NCBI GenBank assembly: GCA_025642065.1
Contig: JAODUP010000056.1
Location: 1-64,000, forward strand
From: Paralvinella palmiformis
Taxonomy: Eukaryota; Annelida; Polychaeta; Terebellida; Alvinellidae
Length of the DNA: 64,000 bases
Reading direction: 5' to 3'
Every line of letters starts with the position of its first letter. The first letter of the stretch is position 1. The notes below the pieces were generated by a model, which was not told the DNA's origin, did no database searches, and saw only the letters and a list, made by a program, of their open reading frames with translations. Made by a program: the position numbers and the translations under genes. Positions 33,601 through 45,808 of the stretch are shown here, piece after piece.

Positions 33601-36600
33601 TTATTATTATTCTGTTTACTGACATGGTGTTACTATTGTGAGAACTTCACATTGTGAGTGTACAATTTGATGCCACCATTGATTCCCTTAGGAGCATATT
33701 GCTTCTCACTGCTATCTTCTATCAGGTGCCCAATCCTCGGCGATCCATCTTTTTTTACCGATGTTGTTGATGTATGCCGACTGATATCTTGTTCTCTCTC
33801 CTACAGATGCTGGCCAAACTGTCGTGTGGCCTACACAAACCAAACAAACAGACCGTACTACCACAACATTCTGTACATGGCCTGTTCACATCATTGCCAA
33901 TAAGAAAAGTGTAAGGATTTATCGGACCTTAGTAGCTGATCATTTCTTTCTATACTCAAATTTAATTTAACTTTCAGTAAAAGCTAAACATTTTACATAT
34001 TGCGATAGAATGTTGTTATAGTTTGTATCGAAAAACTGCATGAGAGATGAACTGATGGAAAACTAATGTTAAACTTAAGCCAGTATTTTGGCCAACATTT
34101 TCTTGGGTGGCTTTTGTTTCTGTGATATAAGTGATTATTGATTACATTGATTGTCATATAATTTTGTGTAGCTCTCATTTATCGATGTGTGTGTGTGTGT
34201 GTGTGTACGAAATATCTTCCAATGTGTATTGTCAATCACATCAGCCAGATACACATTTACTACTGAATAGGCAACAAGACCGAGTTATTGTGGTAACACA
34301 TTATATCTATAATTCGTATTCATCCTATTAAACATCTCAACTGGCATATATGTGGTTTTAAATTTTGGTTTAAATTTGGTAAATTCCAATAATGAGTCGT
34401 GTATCCTTCTAGTGTGTTTGTTTGTCATCTCCTATACCTTATTCTTGTTGTTATTTGTAGACGTAACTTAGGTGGGAAGTTTGGAGAGAGTCTCACCGAG
34501 CGTCTTGGCGTAGAGAATATGGCTGACATCTGTCAGTATTCCCTGGATCAGCTCCAGCAGATGTTTGGTGATAAGTCGGGGTATGTTCTAGTAATGTATG
34601 ATATGCATTCATTTGATTTATAGCTCTTCAAAGCTTATTTTTAGAACAAATAATTTGGTCTGTTTCTAGCATTTGACAATTTCCATTGAAAGACATTTTT
34701 CCAATAGTTTATTTATGTTCACACCTTGTATAATCATCCTTTTGGTCATTTGGTAATTAAAGGTGATAAAATATAATAGTTAGACATAGGGAAATTAACT
34801 GATTTATTATAATAACCATTAACACAGTTCAGTTCAGTTTCCAGTATTATAAATAGCAATGCACATATTCTTTTATTGGCACCAACCTTATCAAGGCTAT
34901 TTTTATATGGCAATTTTAAGTAGATCTCTGCAAAGTTCGAATTATTTGTTTCTCGGTGAGGGAGAGTTGTAATTAGTTAAAATTTACAAGATTTCTAGAA
35001 GGCCGATTAACTATAGAAATAACTGAAATAATTTTAAAGTGGAACTTACCTGTCACCATCTTGGATTAGGCTGTGTGGTAGCCTAATTCCCTTCTGCATG
35101 GTGTTCAGGTCGGTTGGCGTGAAAATAACAATAAAAAGAATAAAAGTCAATTTCATTTCCTGTGATGGGTTTCAGCTGTGATCGGCGCTTTGTAAAATAA
35201 GTATTAAAAAAACAATGGCCTTAGCAATAAAATATATCACTGTCAATTTTCTTTCTTTAAAAAAATTGACACATTTAGTTATGGTGTATAATGCACACAC
35301 CCCAAAAATGATGGCAAACAGTGAAAAAAGGCGGCGCGTTATACATGGAAAATTGCAGAATATATATTTGTATGCACCAAATTAATTAATAGAAAGTATA
35401 CTACTAGTTGGAGTTCCAAAGATTTAGCTCTGCTTGCCTGACTTATGTCTTACTGTGTAAAAGCTAGTACAGTCTACACACCAAAATAACATCTAATGTT
35501 GACAACAAAGGAAAGAGGACATAATTACTTGTTAGAGGGCTATATACATGGAGTATATATTATTAGTAGGATAGAAGGCAGGAATTGTTTGATATGAGTT
35601 ATATAGACATGTCTGGTTTTTTGGCTTTCCTTTTGGCAAAAACATGTATAAATGCAGCACAACCATCATACAGAATGGGGGGGGGGCTCTTGACATGCAT
35701 GAAATTGTTATTTGAAATATGTATTGATACCAAGGTTTATGTGTGTGTTTGATGTAGCATAGCATTTATTCATAATACTATTATTTGTAATTATTACCAA
35801 CACAAGTAGATAATATAAGATTTATTTAAGCTCGGTAAAGTATACATACAAACATTAGCTGGAAGTTATTAACCAAATGATCATAAACGTGAAAGTGTGA
35901 GATGACAATAATATGTTGATAGATGAAAGAGTGGACATTCATATATGGCATCAAGTCTAGTCTAGACTAGACTTACATAAACACAGACTTACATAAACAA
36001 TAAATACGACAAGCAGCACATTTGCTTTAAAGAACAAAATTCACAAGTAAAACATGGACAGTGTGGATCTTGCCATACCATAACAAATCATTTTAAATCC
36101 ATTTAAAACTGTTTACTAACTTTGTAACAGATAAGCTTGTCTTTTATCATGAAATCAGCAAATAAATATGAGTGGAGATGGTCACAGATTTTGGTACACT
36201 CCATGTGGATGCTTCACATAAGAAATTCTATGGATCTTAAATCTGAATGAACAATGCACATTTCACTAATATCAAATGATGATCAGTGATTTGGGGAAAT
36301 TTTTGTTAATCTATAATTCCCCATCATCCCGTCTTATATATACAGAATTACCTGATCGTTCAATACCTGTATTTTCTTTTATTGCATTACAGCCTATTAG
36401 TTTTTTCACCCCACTGTTCATTGGTTTGTTTTAAAAGGAACCTGACCAAAAGGTCTTAATTATTCTTTGATTGCTTAGTTTAATCTGTGATTGTCTGCAG
36501 ATTTTGGCTCTATGAGACATCGCATGGGATAGATCATGAACCAGTTTTGGCAAGAAAAACGGTGAAATCTATTGGCTGTAGCAAGAATTTCCGGGGGAAA

Positions 36601-38432
36601 GACCACCTAAACACCAAGGTAATGGTAAAACAGTGGCTCATGAACTTTGCAAGTGAAGTGACAGAAAGATTAGAAAAGGACAAAGAAAATGTGAGTCTGA
36701 ACTCCAGAAATGTTACGAGTTGTTAGGTGTAAAAGCAGTCACAGTCCCATAGTTTGGGTGTATCTTTTCACACTATTAAACAAATTTGGATTAGCCAAAT
36801 AAATTGATTATCTCTTTATTTACATACAGGTGTTTTCAGATGAACCAAAGAGAGATGAATATTAACAGTCATACACCATTTGACATTTCAGTATCACAGA
36901 CTGGCTACACATCTGACAGTTTACTGTACCAGGAAGGAAGGTGATAGAATCATGTCAGCGTCCCGATCCTGTCCTCTCTCACGATATGATGCCAAACAAA
37001 TAGCAGACAATGCCTTCAATTTACTCTCAACATTTAATATAGCACCGTCACATCAGGCTGATTGGTTAGTTTGAGATATATTCTTTATCTTATGCATATA
37101 AAGTAGAGGCGTGTCTGAATTAGAGTTATCAAACACACACACAGAAATATTTTATAGTAAGGATAATGTTTCTAATGCAAAATCTTTTATTCTATGCTAA
37201 AACTCAGCTTTTTGTGTTTAACTTAATGGTATATTTATTAACTTGTTTTAAGGCTGCCACCAATCACTGAGATGGGTATGTCAGCAGGAAAATTTGTTGA
37301 CATCAGTACAAATGGCACTCCATCAATTGCCTCATTTCTGACTCAGACTACTTCGAGACAGCGAGAGCCAACCTCTGAGAATTCACTAGAATCTCGAAAG
37401 CAACCAGATCCTGATATACCTAGTCCTTCATGTCGGTTGGATACATCGGGTCCTTGTGATGATATGGGCAAAAGAAAATCTTCCAAAGATGATGCTGGTC
37501 TTAGTAGAAACAATTTGTATGAGAAGACCAGTATGTGCATGAATTCTGAGACATTTGGGCTAAACATCCAGGATACAGCCTTACCTTCAAAAAAGAACAC
37601 TATCAACCAATTTTTTGGTGAACATCCAAGTAAGAAAACAGAAGACTCGGCAGCTTCCAGACAGGAAGCACATTCTCCCAAAGGATTCTTTGCTCGTAGA
37701 AGGATGCACTGTCTTGGGGATGATGGAGACAGGTTAGAACGTGCTTTCTCTAATACAATGTCTGATGCTAACTCTGCCAAAAGTACAAGCAGTGGCCCCT
37801 CGAGGACTGTGGATAAATCCAACGATCTATGGGATTTGAGTGAACGTGAAAGGTCTTTCATCTTTGATGGGTGTGTTTTGGACAAAACTGGTGTAAACTC
37901 TGGATGGGAAAATTTGGTGAATAACTCTTTAGAACCAAGCTCAAGTCATTCATTACAGGGAATCGTAGAGTGCAAGAAGAAAAGTGAAGATTTATTACCC
38001 ACAGCAGATTCTGAGGGTCGGGTTAGTGTAGATGAGCTTTGTACTGACTCTCGGGAGAGAGAAAATCCTTTTACTGGCTCAACCAATGCTGGTGGAATGT
38101 CACTGCCACCTAATAGTAATAATAATACCGATGTCATTGATGGAATGATATGTGATGACGACTCTTTGTCTCCTTCTGACATCATGAAGTGTGATGAATG
38201 TGGCAAGCTTCTGCCGGTTTGGCACATGCCAGAGCATTCCGATTATCACTTCGCTGTCCAGGTGCAGAAACAGTGTCAGAATGATCTGGATTCTAAATTG
38301 ACAAACAGTAGTCATGCTTCCTGTAAAAAATCTGTAAAACGTAAAAGCAGTGGCAAAATTGGAAGACCATCCAAACTTTCTAAAATGGGAGAGTTGGCAC
38401 CAAATCTAGAAAGATTTTTCAAGAAAATTTGA
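30567..38432 (+). CDS. POLH: DNA polymerase eta, complete gene model
   Basis: Pol eta is the Y-family polymerase that copies past UV-induced pyrimidine dimers in the nucleus. Nine coding exons join in phase to 2409 nt (802 codons; human is 713): 30567-30697, 31103-31237, 31804-32015, 32735-32898, 33807-33910, 34461-34580, 36501-36690, 36892-37064 and 37253-38432. Catalytic residues are present: Asp11 in VDMDCFYVQVE, and Asp114 and Glu115 in SIDEAYVDL. The fingers, thumb and little-finger blocks follow. The last exon encodes a disordered, Ser-rich tail, a UBZ3 zinc finger at residues 720-748 (CDEC, then HSDYH) and a C-terminal PIP-like NLERFFKKI. Introns hold a short ATTCC-family element and SINEs. 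An AATAAA lies 160 nt after the stop. The gene looks intact. Confidence 0.95.
31103..31237 (+). CDS. POLH: POLH exon 2
   Basis: The acceptor ATTCTAG is followed by LIAVSYEARAKGVKRGMMGD. The exon continues through DDAKALCPD and ends KADLT-AA before donor GTTGGT. The Lys codon is completed by exon 3. The reading frame into YREA decides this donor. Confidence 0.9.
31360..31610 (-). mobile_element. ATTCC-family TIR element, copy D, short form
   Basis: In inverse orientation it has GGAATTGAAGTTTGCTAC, TTACCATTTAATTTTT, AATCCTACTTGGAATATAAAC and TGGAATTGACCAAATGGAAT. It lacks the microsatellite module between the two internal ATGGTAAATTAATT repeats of the long form. It lies in POLH intron 2. Confidence 0.7.
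31804..32015 (+). CDS. POLH: POLH exon 3, catalytic
   Basis: Acceptor ATTGATAG. Residues 89-159 include ERASIDEAYVDLTEEV, with the catalytic Asp114/Glu115 pair. The donor is GTAACT. Confidence 0.93.
32016..32734. other. POLH intron 3
   Basis: Intronic sequence. A short tandem of ACCAGACAAATGCCC lies at about 32510-32540. No other element was recognised. Confidence 0.5.
32735..32898 (+). CDS. POLH: POLH exon 4
   Basis: The acceptor TTTAAAG is followed by GVQSWLEHIQTDD. The exon continues with VGALITEQMRAAVYEQTGF and ends CSGGIAHNK. The donor is GTATGT in phase 0. Confidence 0.93.
33095..33300 (+). mobile_element. tRNA-derived SINE (family 2) in POLH intron 4
   Basis: It has an A-box-like region AATCCAGTGGTTAGAGCACT, a B-box-like GGGTTCGAACCC (about 33152) and a body ending AAGGCTAAAACACCCACTCA. 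Related copies lie at 58.3, 60.2 and 60.4 kb. Confidence 0.75.
33301..33806. other. POLH intron 4, remainder
   Basis: At 33540-33615 the block AGTAAGGGTGCTTTATTAAA with (TTA)n resembles a SINE 3' end. Nothing else was recognised. Confidence 0.4.
33807..33910 (+). CDS. POLH: POLH exon 5
   Basis: The acceptor CTCCTACAG is followed by MLAKLSCGLHKPNKQTVLPQ. The exon ends FTSLPIRK-GT before donor GTAAGG. The split Val codon fits exon 6. Confidence 0.93.
34461..34580 (+). CDS. POLH: POLH exon 6
   Basis: The acceptor TTTGTAG is followed by RNLGGKFGESLTERLGVENM and the helix-hairpin-helix-like segment up to MFGDKSG. The donor is GTATGT. Confidence 0.93.
34581..36500. other. POLH intron 6
   Basis: The largest POLH intron. 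It contains a G run at 35677-35686. No coding exon or clear element boundary was seen. Short frames here lack domain motifs. Confidence 0.5.
36501..36690 (+). CDS. POLH: POLH exon 7
   Basis: The acceptor GTCTGCAG is followed by FWLYETSHGIDHEPVLARK. The exon continues through KSIGCSKNFRGKDHL, the start of the little-finger domain. The donor is GTGAGT in phase 0. Confidence 0.93.
36892..37064 (+). CDS. POLH: POLH exon 8
   Basis: The acceptor CATTTCAG is followed by YHRLATHLTVYCTRKEGDR. The exon continues with SCPLSRYDAKQIADNAFNL, the end of the little-finger domain. The donor is GTTAGT. Confidence 0.93.
37253..38432 (+). CDS. POLH: POLH exon 9, regulatory tail
   Basis: The acceptor TTTTAAG completes Trp410. 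The 393-residue tail starts LPPITEMGMSAGKFVDI. It contains a possible internal PIP-like TINQFFGE, long Ser/Asn/Asp-rich disordered stretches, the UBZ zinc finger (Cys723, Cys726, His738, His742) that binds ubiquitinated PCNA in the family, a basic segment with KRKSSGKIGRPSKLSKM (possible nuclear localisation signal) and the terminal LERFFKKI. It ends in TGA. Confidence 0.95.
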
Positions 38433-38594
38433 AGATGTTTTTGTTGAAGAATGATTGATAATCCCAAGTTATACTTAACCGAGGAGAAATGGTTTTGTAC
38501 TTGCAGTATGGCTGATTGATATTTAAATTGTTACTTTTATTTATTAAAACTATTTATATGAGGCATGATTTTTTTTGCTGAATATATTTTTGGT

Positions 38595-38600
38595 AATAAA
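38595..38600 (+). terminator. polyadenylation signal of POLH
   Basis: AATAAA lies 163 nt after the POLH stop codon, followed by T-rich sequence. It is the nearest canonical signal. Confidence 0.55.
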
Positions 38601-39344
38601 AATATGATGTAATGTACTTTATCATTAAGTATTGTTTAGATGTCATATTTTAGAAGCCTGAGATATGAGTATTTGTGATATTTTATGAGGACTTAAACTA
38701 GGTCATTTATTTAATACCTATTCACGGATGTCAGTAAAAATGTTCGTCTTGTATGGATGTGTCGGGTCATAATGTTTTTATTTTAATGAATCCCAATAAC
38801 TGTGTGGTCTGCTTGTTTGTCACAGTGACAGTTTTAGTACATAATATTCTTACTCAGGTTTGGCAAGTTTCAGTTTTCCCCCAAATGGTAAATGCATAGA
38901 TGGCTTCCACATATATTGCACTATTGTGTTGAAGATATAATACTAGCAACCTGTATATGTAGCTTGGAACTTATCTTCACAACCACTTGTCTTAATAAAA
39001 CGCTTGTTTAATAGGCCAATAAGCGACCCCCCCCTTCAGAAATCCTCACTGGTGAGACTTTTTTAAGATTACCTCATAGTGATAACTACTATACATACAA
39101 CAACATAAAAATAGTGTACGTTTTGAAGCCGAAAACTTTGAAGGTACCAGCTTTTTATTTTATTCAGATAGACACTAAACCCTAACGTGTTATTTCTACT
39201 TTACAAATTTAATGTGTCAAATATTAGAATTTTTAAAACTAACCAACAAGAACCAAATCAATTACACAACTGGAATGATTGTCTCCCCGAAGGTCATGGT
39301 TATATCAAATTATCAACCACTTTTATAATTGTATTGTAATACAG
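38601..39344. other. POLH 3' flank
   Basis: Convergent intergenic region. Nothing was recognised before the MITE. Confidence 0.5.
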
Positions 39345-39614
39345 GGTTCATACAGATTCCAGGACATTCCAATGTCAAATTCAAGGACCTTTTCAATGAA
39401 TTCATGAACTTTTAACGTGCAAAGATACACCCATATTTTGGAAGAAGTGTAATGACTGAATTCCTATATGCTTATGATTAGAAATATGGATCTATGTCCA
39501 AATTCCAGGACTTTCAAGGACCTCTACAAAATTTCCAGGACTTTCCAGGCCTGGAATCCGAATTTTCAAATTCCATGACTTTCCAGGTTTTCAAGGACCT
39601 GTGCGAACCCTGTA
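39345..39614. mobile_element. hAT-type MITE between convergent genes
   Basis: It starts ACAGGGTTCATACAGATTCC and ends GGACCTGTGCGAACCCTGT, inverted repeats of each other over the outer 12 to 16 bases. TAATA directly precedes CAGGGTTC and directly follows GAACCCTG. The interior is built of AATTCCAGGACTTTC-like units. From memory, MITEs with CAGGGTTC ends and ACTTTCCAGG interiors are widespread in animals and belong with hAT elements. Confidence 0.8.
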
Positions 39615-39788
39615 ATAAGAGTTTCCTTGCTAACGATTCTGTGTAAATCCTAATGAATGAGAAATCCTGAATAATAAATAGATGATTGCTAAATGTTTGA
39701 GGATAGGTGAGAGTAACATTTTAAAACAAACCCAGTTAACCAAAACGAACATTTCACATTAAAAATCCAAGAAGCATTAAAAATGTAT

Positions 39789-39794
39789 TTTATT
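39789..39794 (-). terminator. polyadenylation signal of the S28 protease gene
   Basis: On the minus strand AATAAA lies about 325 nt past the stop codon at 40117. A second AATAAA is at 39805-39810. Either could be used. Confidence 0.5.
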
Positions 39795-40116
39795 TCACCA
39801 TCATTTTATTACATTTTCAACAAAAAACCTTTACAAAATTCCACAATTATATGGCAGCAGTAAAATAATCTATGATTTTCTAAAATACACAAAATAGTGA
39901 AATGTAACGTAGTAAAACCAGCGTTGGCTATTCTTGCCACACAATATGATTCATTTTACATCGGTAAAACCAGCAAAAATTCAATTCTCAAAATATTTAA
40001 CTATCGTGCTCAAATACATTAATCAATAAAGATTTGAAAAGTGCAAATATACTATAAAACTGGTGCTAATTTTCTCTTATATCGATGAATTCAATTTACC
40101 ACAGCCGTAACAAACT

Positions 40117-40227
40117 TTATGCCTCTTTTGATCTGAAGTACAACGTATTATCAGTGGATACCCTCAGCAATGCATTTTCATGGTGACTAGCCTCAGCCAA
40201 CCACAGTCCAATTTGATTAGCAATCTC
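40117..40227 (-). CDS. PRSS16: S28 protease exon 11 (last)
   Basis: The acceptor ATTTTAG is followed by EIANQIGLWLAEASHHENAL, and the exon ends LYFRSKEA with a TAA stop at 40117-40119. Confidence 0.88.
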   Translation of the reverse strand, partial: EIANQIGLWLAEASHHENALLRVSTDNTLYFRSKEA

Positions 40228-43200
40228 CTAAAATTCAAATTAATATATTTAACATTATATTTTTTAATGCACTGTACGTATTTAAAGATTTTTATCACAA
40301 ACACACACAGGTTATTACTTTGATAACCCATTTCCATGTAATTGTTTTAACAAAAATGGCTAACTTTATATATCATTTTGAAATACAACACAAACTTTCT
40401 AAATCCAGTAAGGTAAATACAAACCAGTCTGGCTTTCTGTAATGCTGGTAAGTCTGTACTCTTGTCTGAGTACATATTGGCACAGTGTGCAGTACCATGT
40501 ATGTATATAGCTATCTCTGTGTCACTTAGATCCTTCACTACACTGAGAGCATGCCAAGGATCAACTGAACCTAAACATATTACATAAAGCACTGATTAAT
40601 TATAACTTGCATCCATGAATTATGGTCACTGGATAATAATTCAAAACGAACTACATTTACATGATATGTAAATGGACTTGGAGTTATGAACAGATTGGTG
40701 CAAAAACCTGATACAAAAAGAAATCATAACTTTTGAATGAAGATGAAAAAAAATTCAAAATAAAGAAGTTGTTCAACAAGACAAGGTATGATGAAGACAA
40801 AACGTATGATGAAGTATGTAAAAATGTGATGATTGTATTTTATTGAATTTCAATCAAATAACAGATAATGATCACTTAGCATCAAAAAGTAATAAAACGG
40901 GTAATTAAATTCTTCAAATGGTAACTATTTACAGTTATTAACAAACCAAAAACACGTGGCAACTGTGTAGCTAGATACAGGTATTGATGAACAAAACACA
41001 CATATACTTTATTAGTTATAAAGGTTTAGTGCTATGTCTTAAACTGATATCATTTCTCAAGGTCAGTTAACATTATCTGAATGAACTGAGTGGCAAATGA
41101 AGTGCTGCTACACTGACAATATTACAGCACAATCTACTTCATCAAACTGGAAATAATTGAAAGGTCTATTAACTAAATAGGATCAGCTCACCAAGCCAAA
41201 GTCTAGTTCACTCCAGAGTCATAACTTAATTACAAAGGCAAACTAAGTTTTATTCTAACCTATTTATGTGTTTAAAATTAATTATTCCCAATAGATTAAA
41301 TTATGATGCCCTTTATGCAAAGAAACCTGACATCGAGTACAAGACACCTTATTAGTTGCCACTAACAATCACTTACCGTTGACAAACATGATTCTTGTGC
41401 CTTTTGGTTTGTCAGAGCCATAGTAATCATTCGTGAATCTAGTTCTCATTGTTACCTCGTCAGCGGAAATATTAAACACAATGGCACAGATGTCGAGATT
41501 AGGGCCCAAACTCATGTGGTGTGAGAACAAACAGGTCGTGTTTTTATCACACGTCTGATCTGTAAACAGATTCCAACAAGGATGAAGAAGAGCAGATAAT
41601 GGGTATAACTACAGTGGAATAATGAATATTTTATAATAAAGATAATGAGTCATTTCTCTTCTAATGAATACTATAACAAGCTACCATAAATAATGAACCA
41701 AGGAAACCTCTAATTACTATAACTTAAATCATTTGAAAACCAAACAGACCTGCCAACTCACTGGATATTTACTGAGATTATATACAAAGGGAAAGAACAA
41801 ATAGTAGTAACAAAGGGGTCTAATATTGCAGGAAGCTAGATAAATAAATGAATATAAATTAACTTGGGTATCTAAGAATTCTAATATTACAGAATACCTT
41901 ATAGTAAAACAAATGTTGTGAAAGCGCACATGCATCAGTGCAACTCTTGCAAAACTAAGATATATTTTAAAACAAACAACAGGTAATTTTAATACATGTT
42001 TAGATTGGTCAAAGACAGATATTATTTAATTTACAGTGTCTCAAAAATCCACTAAAAGTAGAGAGAAAAAAAGAAAAGTGGCTGGGTTTTGTCATCCATA
42101 GTTTTCTAGAATAATTTCATTTGTATACATACAAAATGCATTTTACTTGGAAATAATACAGCCTTAAATTGATCAAATGAGAAAATCGGATGTTTGTTTG
42201 ATGGCTAATTTCTCTATACTGCTAGCTAAAGGACCGGGTGTTTGAGTGTAGTCTCCTGATATTGATAAAATTGTGCAGTCACCTATTCACGAAATAGGGA
42301 AATATTCAGACCAGAAAGGTATCCATTAGAGTAAACAAGTATTACACTTATACAACTAGGTCATATTCAGCTATGACTAAATAATTTTGTTTAAAAATTA
42401 GTTTCAAGAAGTAAAGAAGATCTGATAATGATCAGATTACTTATGTATGTTTTATAGTCATTCATTAACATGGCTCAGATACTATTTTCATACAACGATT
42501 TATAACCATCTGCGGAAATACGATGAACAGAAACTCTCAAGGTTATGCTGCTAACCCTATTTCCTCTCCTAAATTAAATCGACCTGTGTGTGTACATGCT
42601 GTGTTTGTAAATGGGAAATAAATAAATATCAAAATATCAAATACCATATGAAATATGATCTGTGCTGAGACTTGGGAACCAGGAATAGTATCTGACTGGA
42701 TGACCTGAGTTTTTGGGAAGACTTTCTAATGGACACCAGTTTACATAGCTATTCAAGTGCCATATATGTTGTTAGTAAAATCTTTAAATGGATACGCTGT
42801 CTAACAGGTAGTCAATGTAGTTTTTGAAGAATTGGGGTGATATAATCTACTTTTCAAATATTTGTCACTATGCGAGCTGCACTATTTTGAATTTACTGAA
42901 GGTGGTTAATGTTATAATCAGAAATGCCATATATAGCAATGTGTTACAATCGTCTGTACAAGATGTAATAAAGGCATGGACTACAGTAACAAGTGATTCT
43001 TGTGTCAAGAATGTTTTTAAACAGTAGATGTTCTTAAGATGGTAGTAGGCAGCTCGGCATACCGATGTGACATATTCATACATATTACCACATTTGTCAA
43101 AAATAACTCCTAGATTTTATACTGACCCATTAGAGATAATTGAAGATGAGCCCATCTGTAATACTGGTGTCTTTAGAGATTTAACATAATGTGGTGAAGC

Positions 43201-45764
43201 CAAATATATATTTGTTTTATTATCATTTAATCTTAGAAGAGTTTGAGTCATCCGTAGCTGAATATCATCAATACAATGTTCCAAATTCTATAAGAGGAGG
43301 AATTTAACTCATTGTCAGGATCCAGTGATATATACAACTGTGTGTCATCAGCACACAAGTGATATTTAATGTCATATCACTGCACAATGATCCCAATAGG
43401 ACGGGTATACATTATGAAAACCAGCAGATTGAATCATGTGGTACACCAGATAATAATGACTAAGCATAAAATAAAATACCATAAACAGACACTCTCTGGG
43501 AGCGTTGTCCCAAATAGGATTGAAACCATTCAAGTACTTTAGTGACAGACAAAACATATCTTTCAACCAAGATAAAGCATATTATGGTCAACTGAATCAA
43601 ATGCAGCAGACATCTCCAGAAGAACAAGTAGTACTGGCTTACCTAAATCAATTGACAGCGTAATATCATTTTTCACTGAACCAAGGCTGTTTGAGTGCTG
43701 TGACCATTTTATATGGAAACTGTAGTGATTCATTAAGGTTAGTTACTATTGACTAAATATTCGTCTAGATGGAAAACAACTGCCCTTTCTATAACTTTTG
43801 ATATAAATGTTGTATTTGAAACCGGTCTGTAATTGTTTAGACTATCATAGTCCAAACTGTGTTTTTTATTAACGGTTTCACGGATCTTGGAACGAAAACA
43901 CCCGGAGATAACGATTCATTAACTATCTTGGTAATCGGTCTTATCAAAACACCGAGACAGTCTTTCACAAGCCATGCAAACTTGGGGTCAACTTCACAGA
44001 AAACATTAGATGACCTTTTTAGAGACTGTCTGATGTCAATCTCTGGAAACGGCTCAAATGTGTCAATCATGGACATGGACAACTCTTCTACCAATGGCGT
44101 ACCCTGTAATAATGGGCTGTAGGGGAACCTGTTATGTATATTTAGTATCTTTTTATAGAAGAAGTTATTAAAACAATAGACCACCTCTCTGTCTACATTG
44201 AAGACATTTCCTTAAGTTCCCTTGGATGCTTTCTATGATGTTAATTATTGTATTTAAAAGGAAGAAAGTGGAACAAGCCCTACACACGTGACAGCATCTA
44301 CTATAACATCTAACTGTAACTTACAATAACCAAACTGTGCACAGGTCTGGTACGTCCACTGTCTTATTCCTACACCGGGTGATCCGGTCACAGTGGTGTT
44401 CTGGATCTGCGAGATGGCATTCTTCCAGCTGTTGTCTGCACATTTTTGGTCAGTCAGATTCAAGAAGAGCTAGAATTTCGGAAAAAGAAAGGCTAAATTC
44501 ATACTGAAGTGAAAAGTGAAAATCTCCAGAGAATTCGTTCATTGTTGTTAGTCTGATAACTCTAATACAACTTTATCACTGTTTCTATATACATGGTACA
44601 AGAATTAATACAGTTAATTGGGAATAAGTCCTTCCAGATATGTCCTCACTAGGTAGGGGTGAATTCACCTCACCCACTGTCAGTTCTTGCGTTTCATTGC
44701 ATACAAGTTTCATTTCATGATGAAAATGAACTAATGACAGTATAGAATATTTTACCACAGCAATGCCCAGTTTCCAAATATATTTTTTTAATGGTACTTT
44801 AATGACAACCGTGTGAATTATTTCAAGAAAGTTATATTAAATGAAGCAGCATGAACACATCAGACCTTGATCAGTTATCAAATGATATCACATAGTTTAC
44901 AGAATTATAAATTACTGGCAAGATTATATGACAATGCTTACAGTACATCGACTATACTATATTATCTAATGATATTGCATGACTTACACTAGTTACAGTA
45001 ATGTTAGCCAGAGGCAGATTATAAGACAGAGCTTGTGGTATGACTGCTGTCCCGTAGTAGAATTGTCATGAAGTTACAGCCTTCCGCCATCAATGAAGGC
45101 TAATTTTGTGATATTGAAATATTTTCAAGAAGCTCATTTTACCATAATCCTTAAAAGCTTATACTTATAGTGATACCGGATTTTGGTAATTATACCAATG
45201 AAGGTAATGTATAAATACTCGGTAATCAAGTTGATCAATTTAGTTACACGAGGTAAATTCCATGACAGCTGGTGTGAATTTACCACATTCTCACCTTATT
45301 TAGGATTTTGAAGTTATCATAAGGATCACCAGGCTGAGTCATTAGATCGCATATTTTAGTAACAGTAACTCCTGGCTTTTCGTCATTATACTGGACTGTT
45401 CCCATGAAGACATCTGCCAGATTGGACACAAACTGAAACAGGCCGTAGGTCGTGTTCTCCAGGGACTCACAGGACAAGAAATCGCTGGCAAGCTGCTTCA
45501 GCTCTCCGTTACAGATTTTCAAATCAACAACTTTGAAAGCCGATTTAACATTCAGAGCGCACTGAAAAATATATTAGACATACAGGATATATAAAAACAG
45601 CAATAATAAAATACATATGGTACCCCCCCAAGCAATACAAGTTGGTGATTTACACTTTGCACTGTGACAAATAAAGAGTAAAAAATAAACCCGACTTGTT
45701 TAAGGGAGATTTTAACTTTTCTAGATCTGTGTAACACTTATAGCATATTACATAACAATATGCT

Positions 45765-45808
<44 letters not shown>

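Noticed and set aside
37343..37885. 180-codon minus-strand frame
   Set aside because: It is the antisense shadow of POLH exon 9, with no motif of its own.
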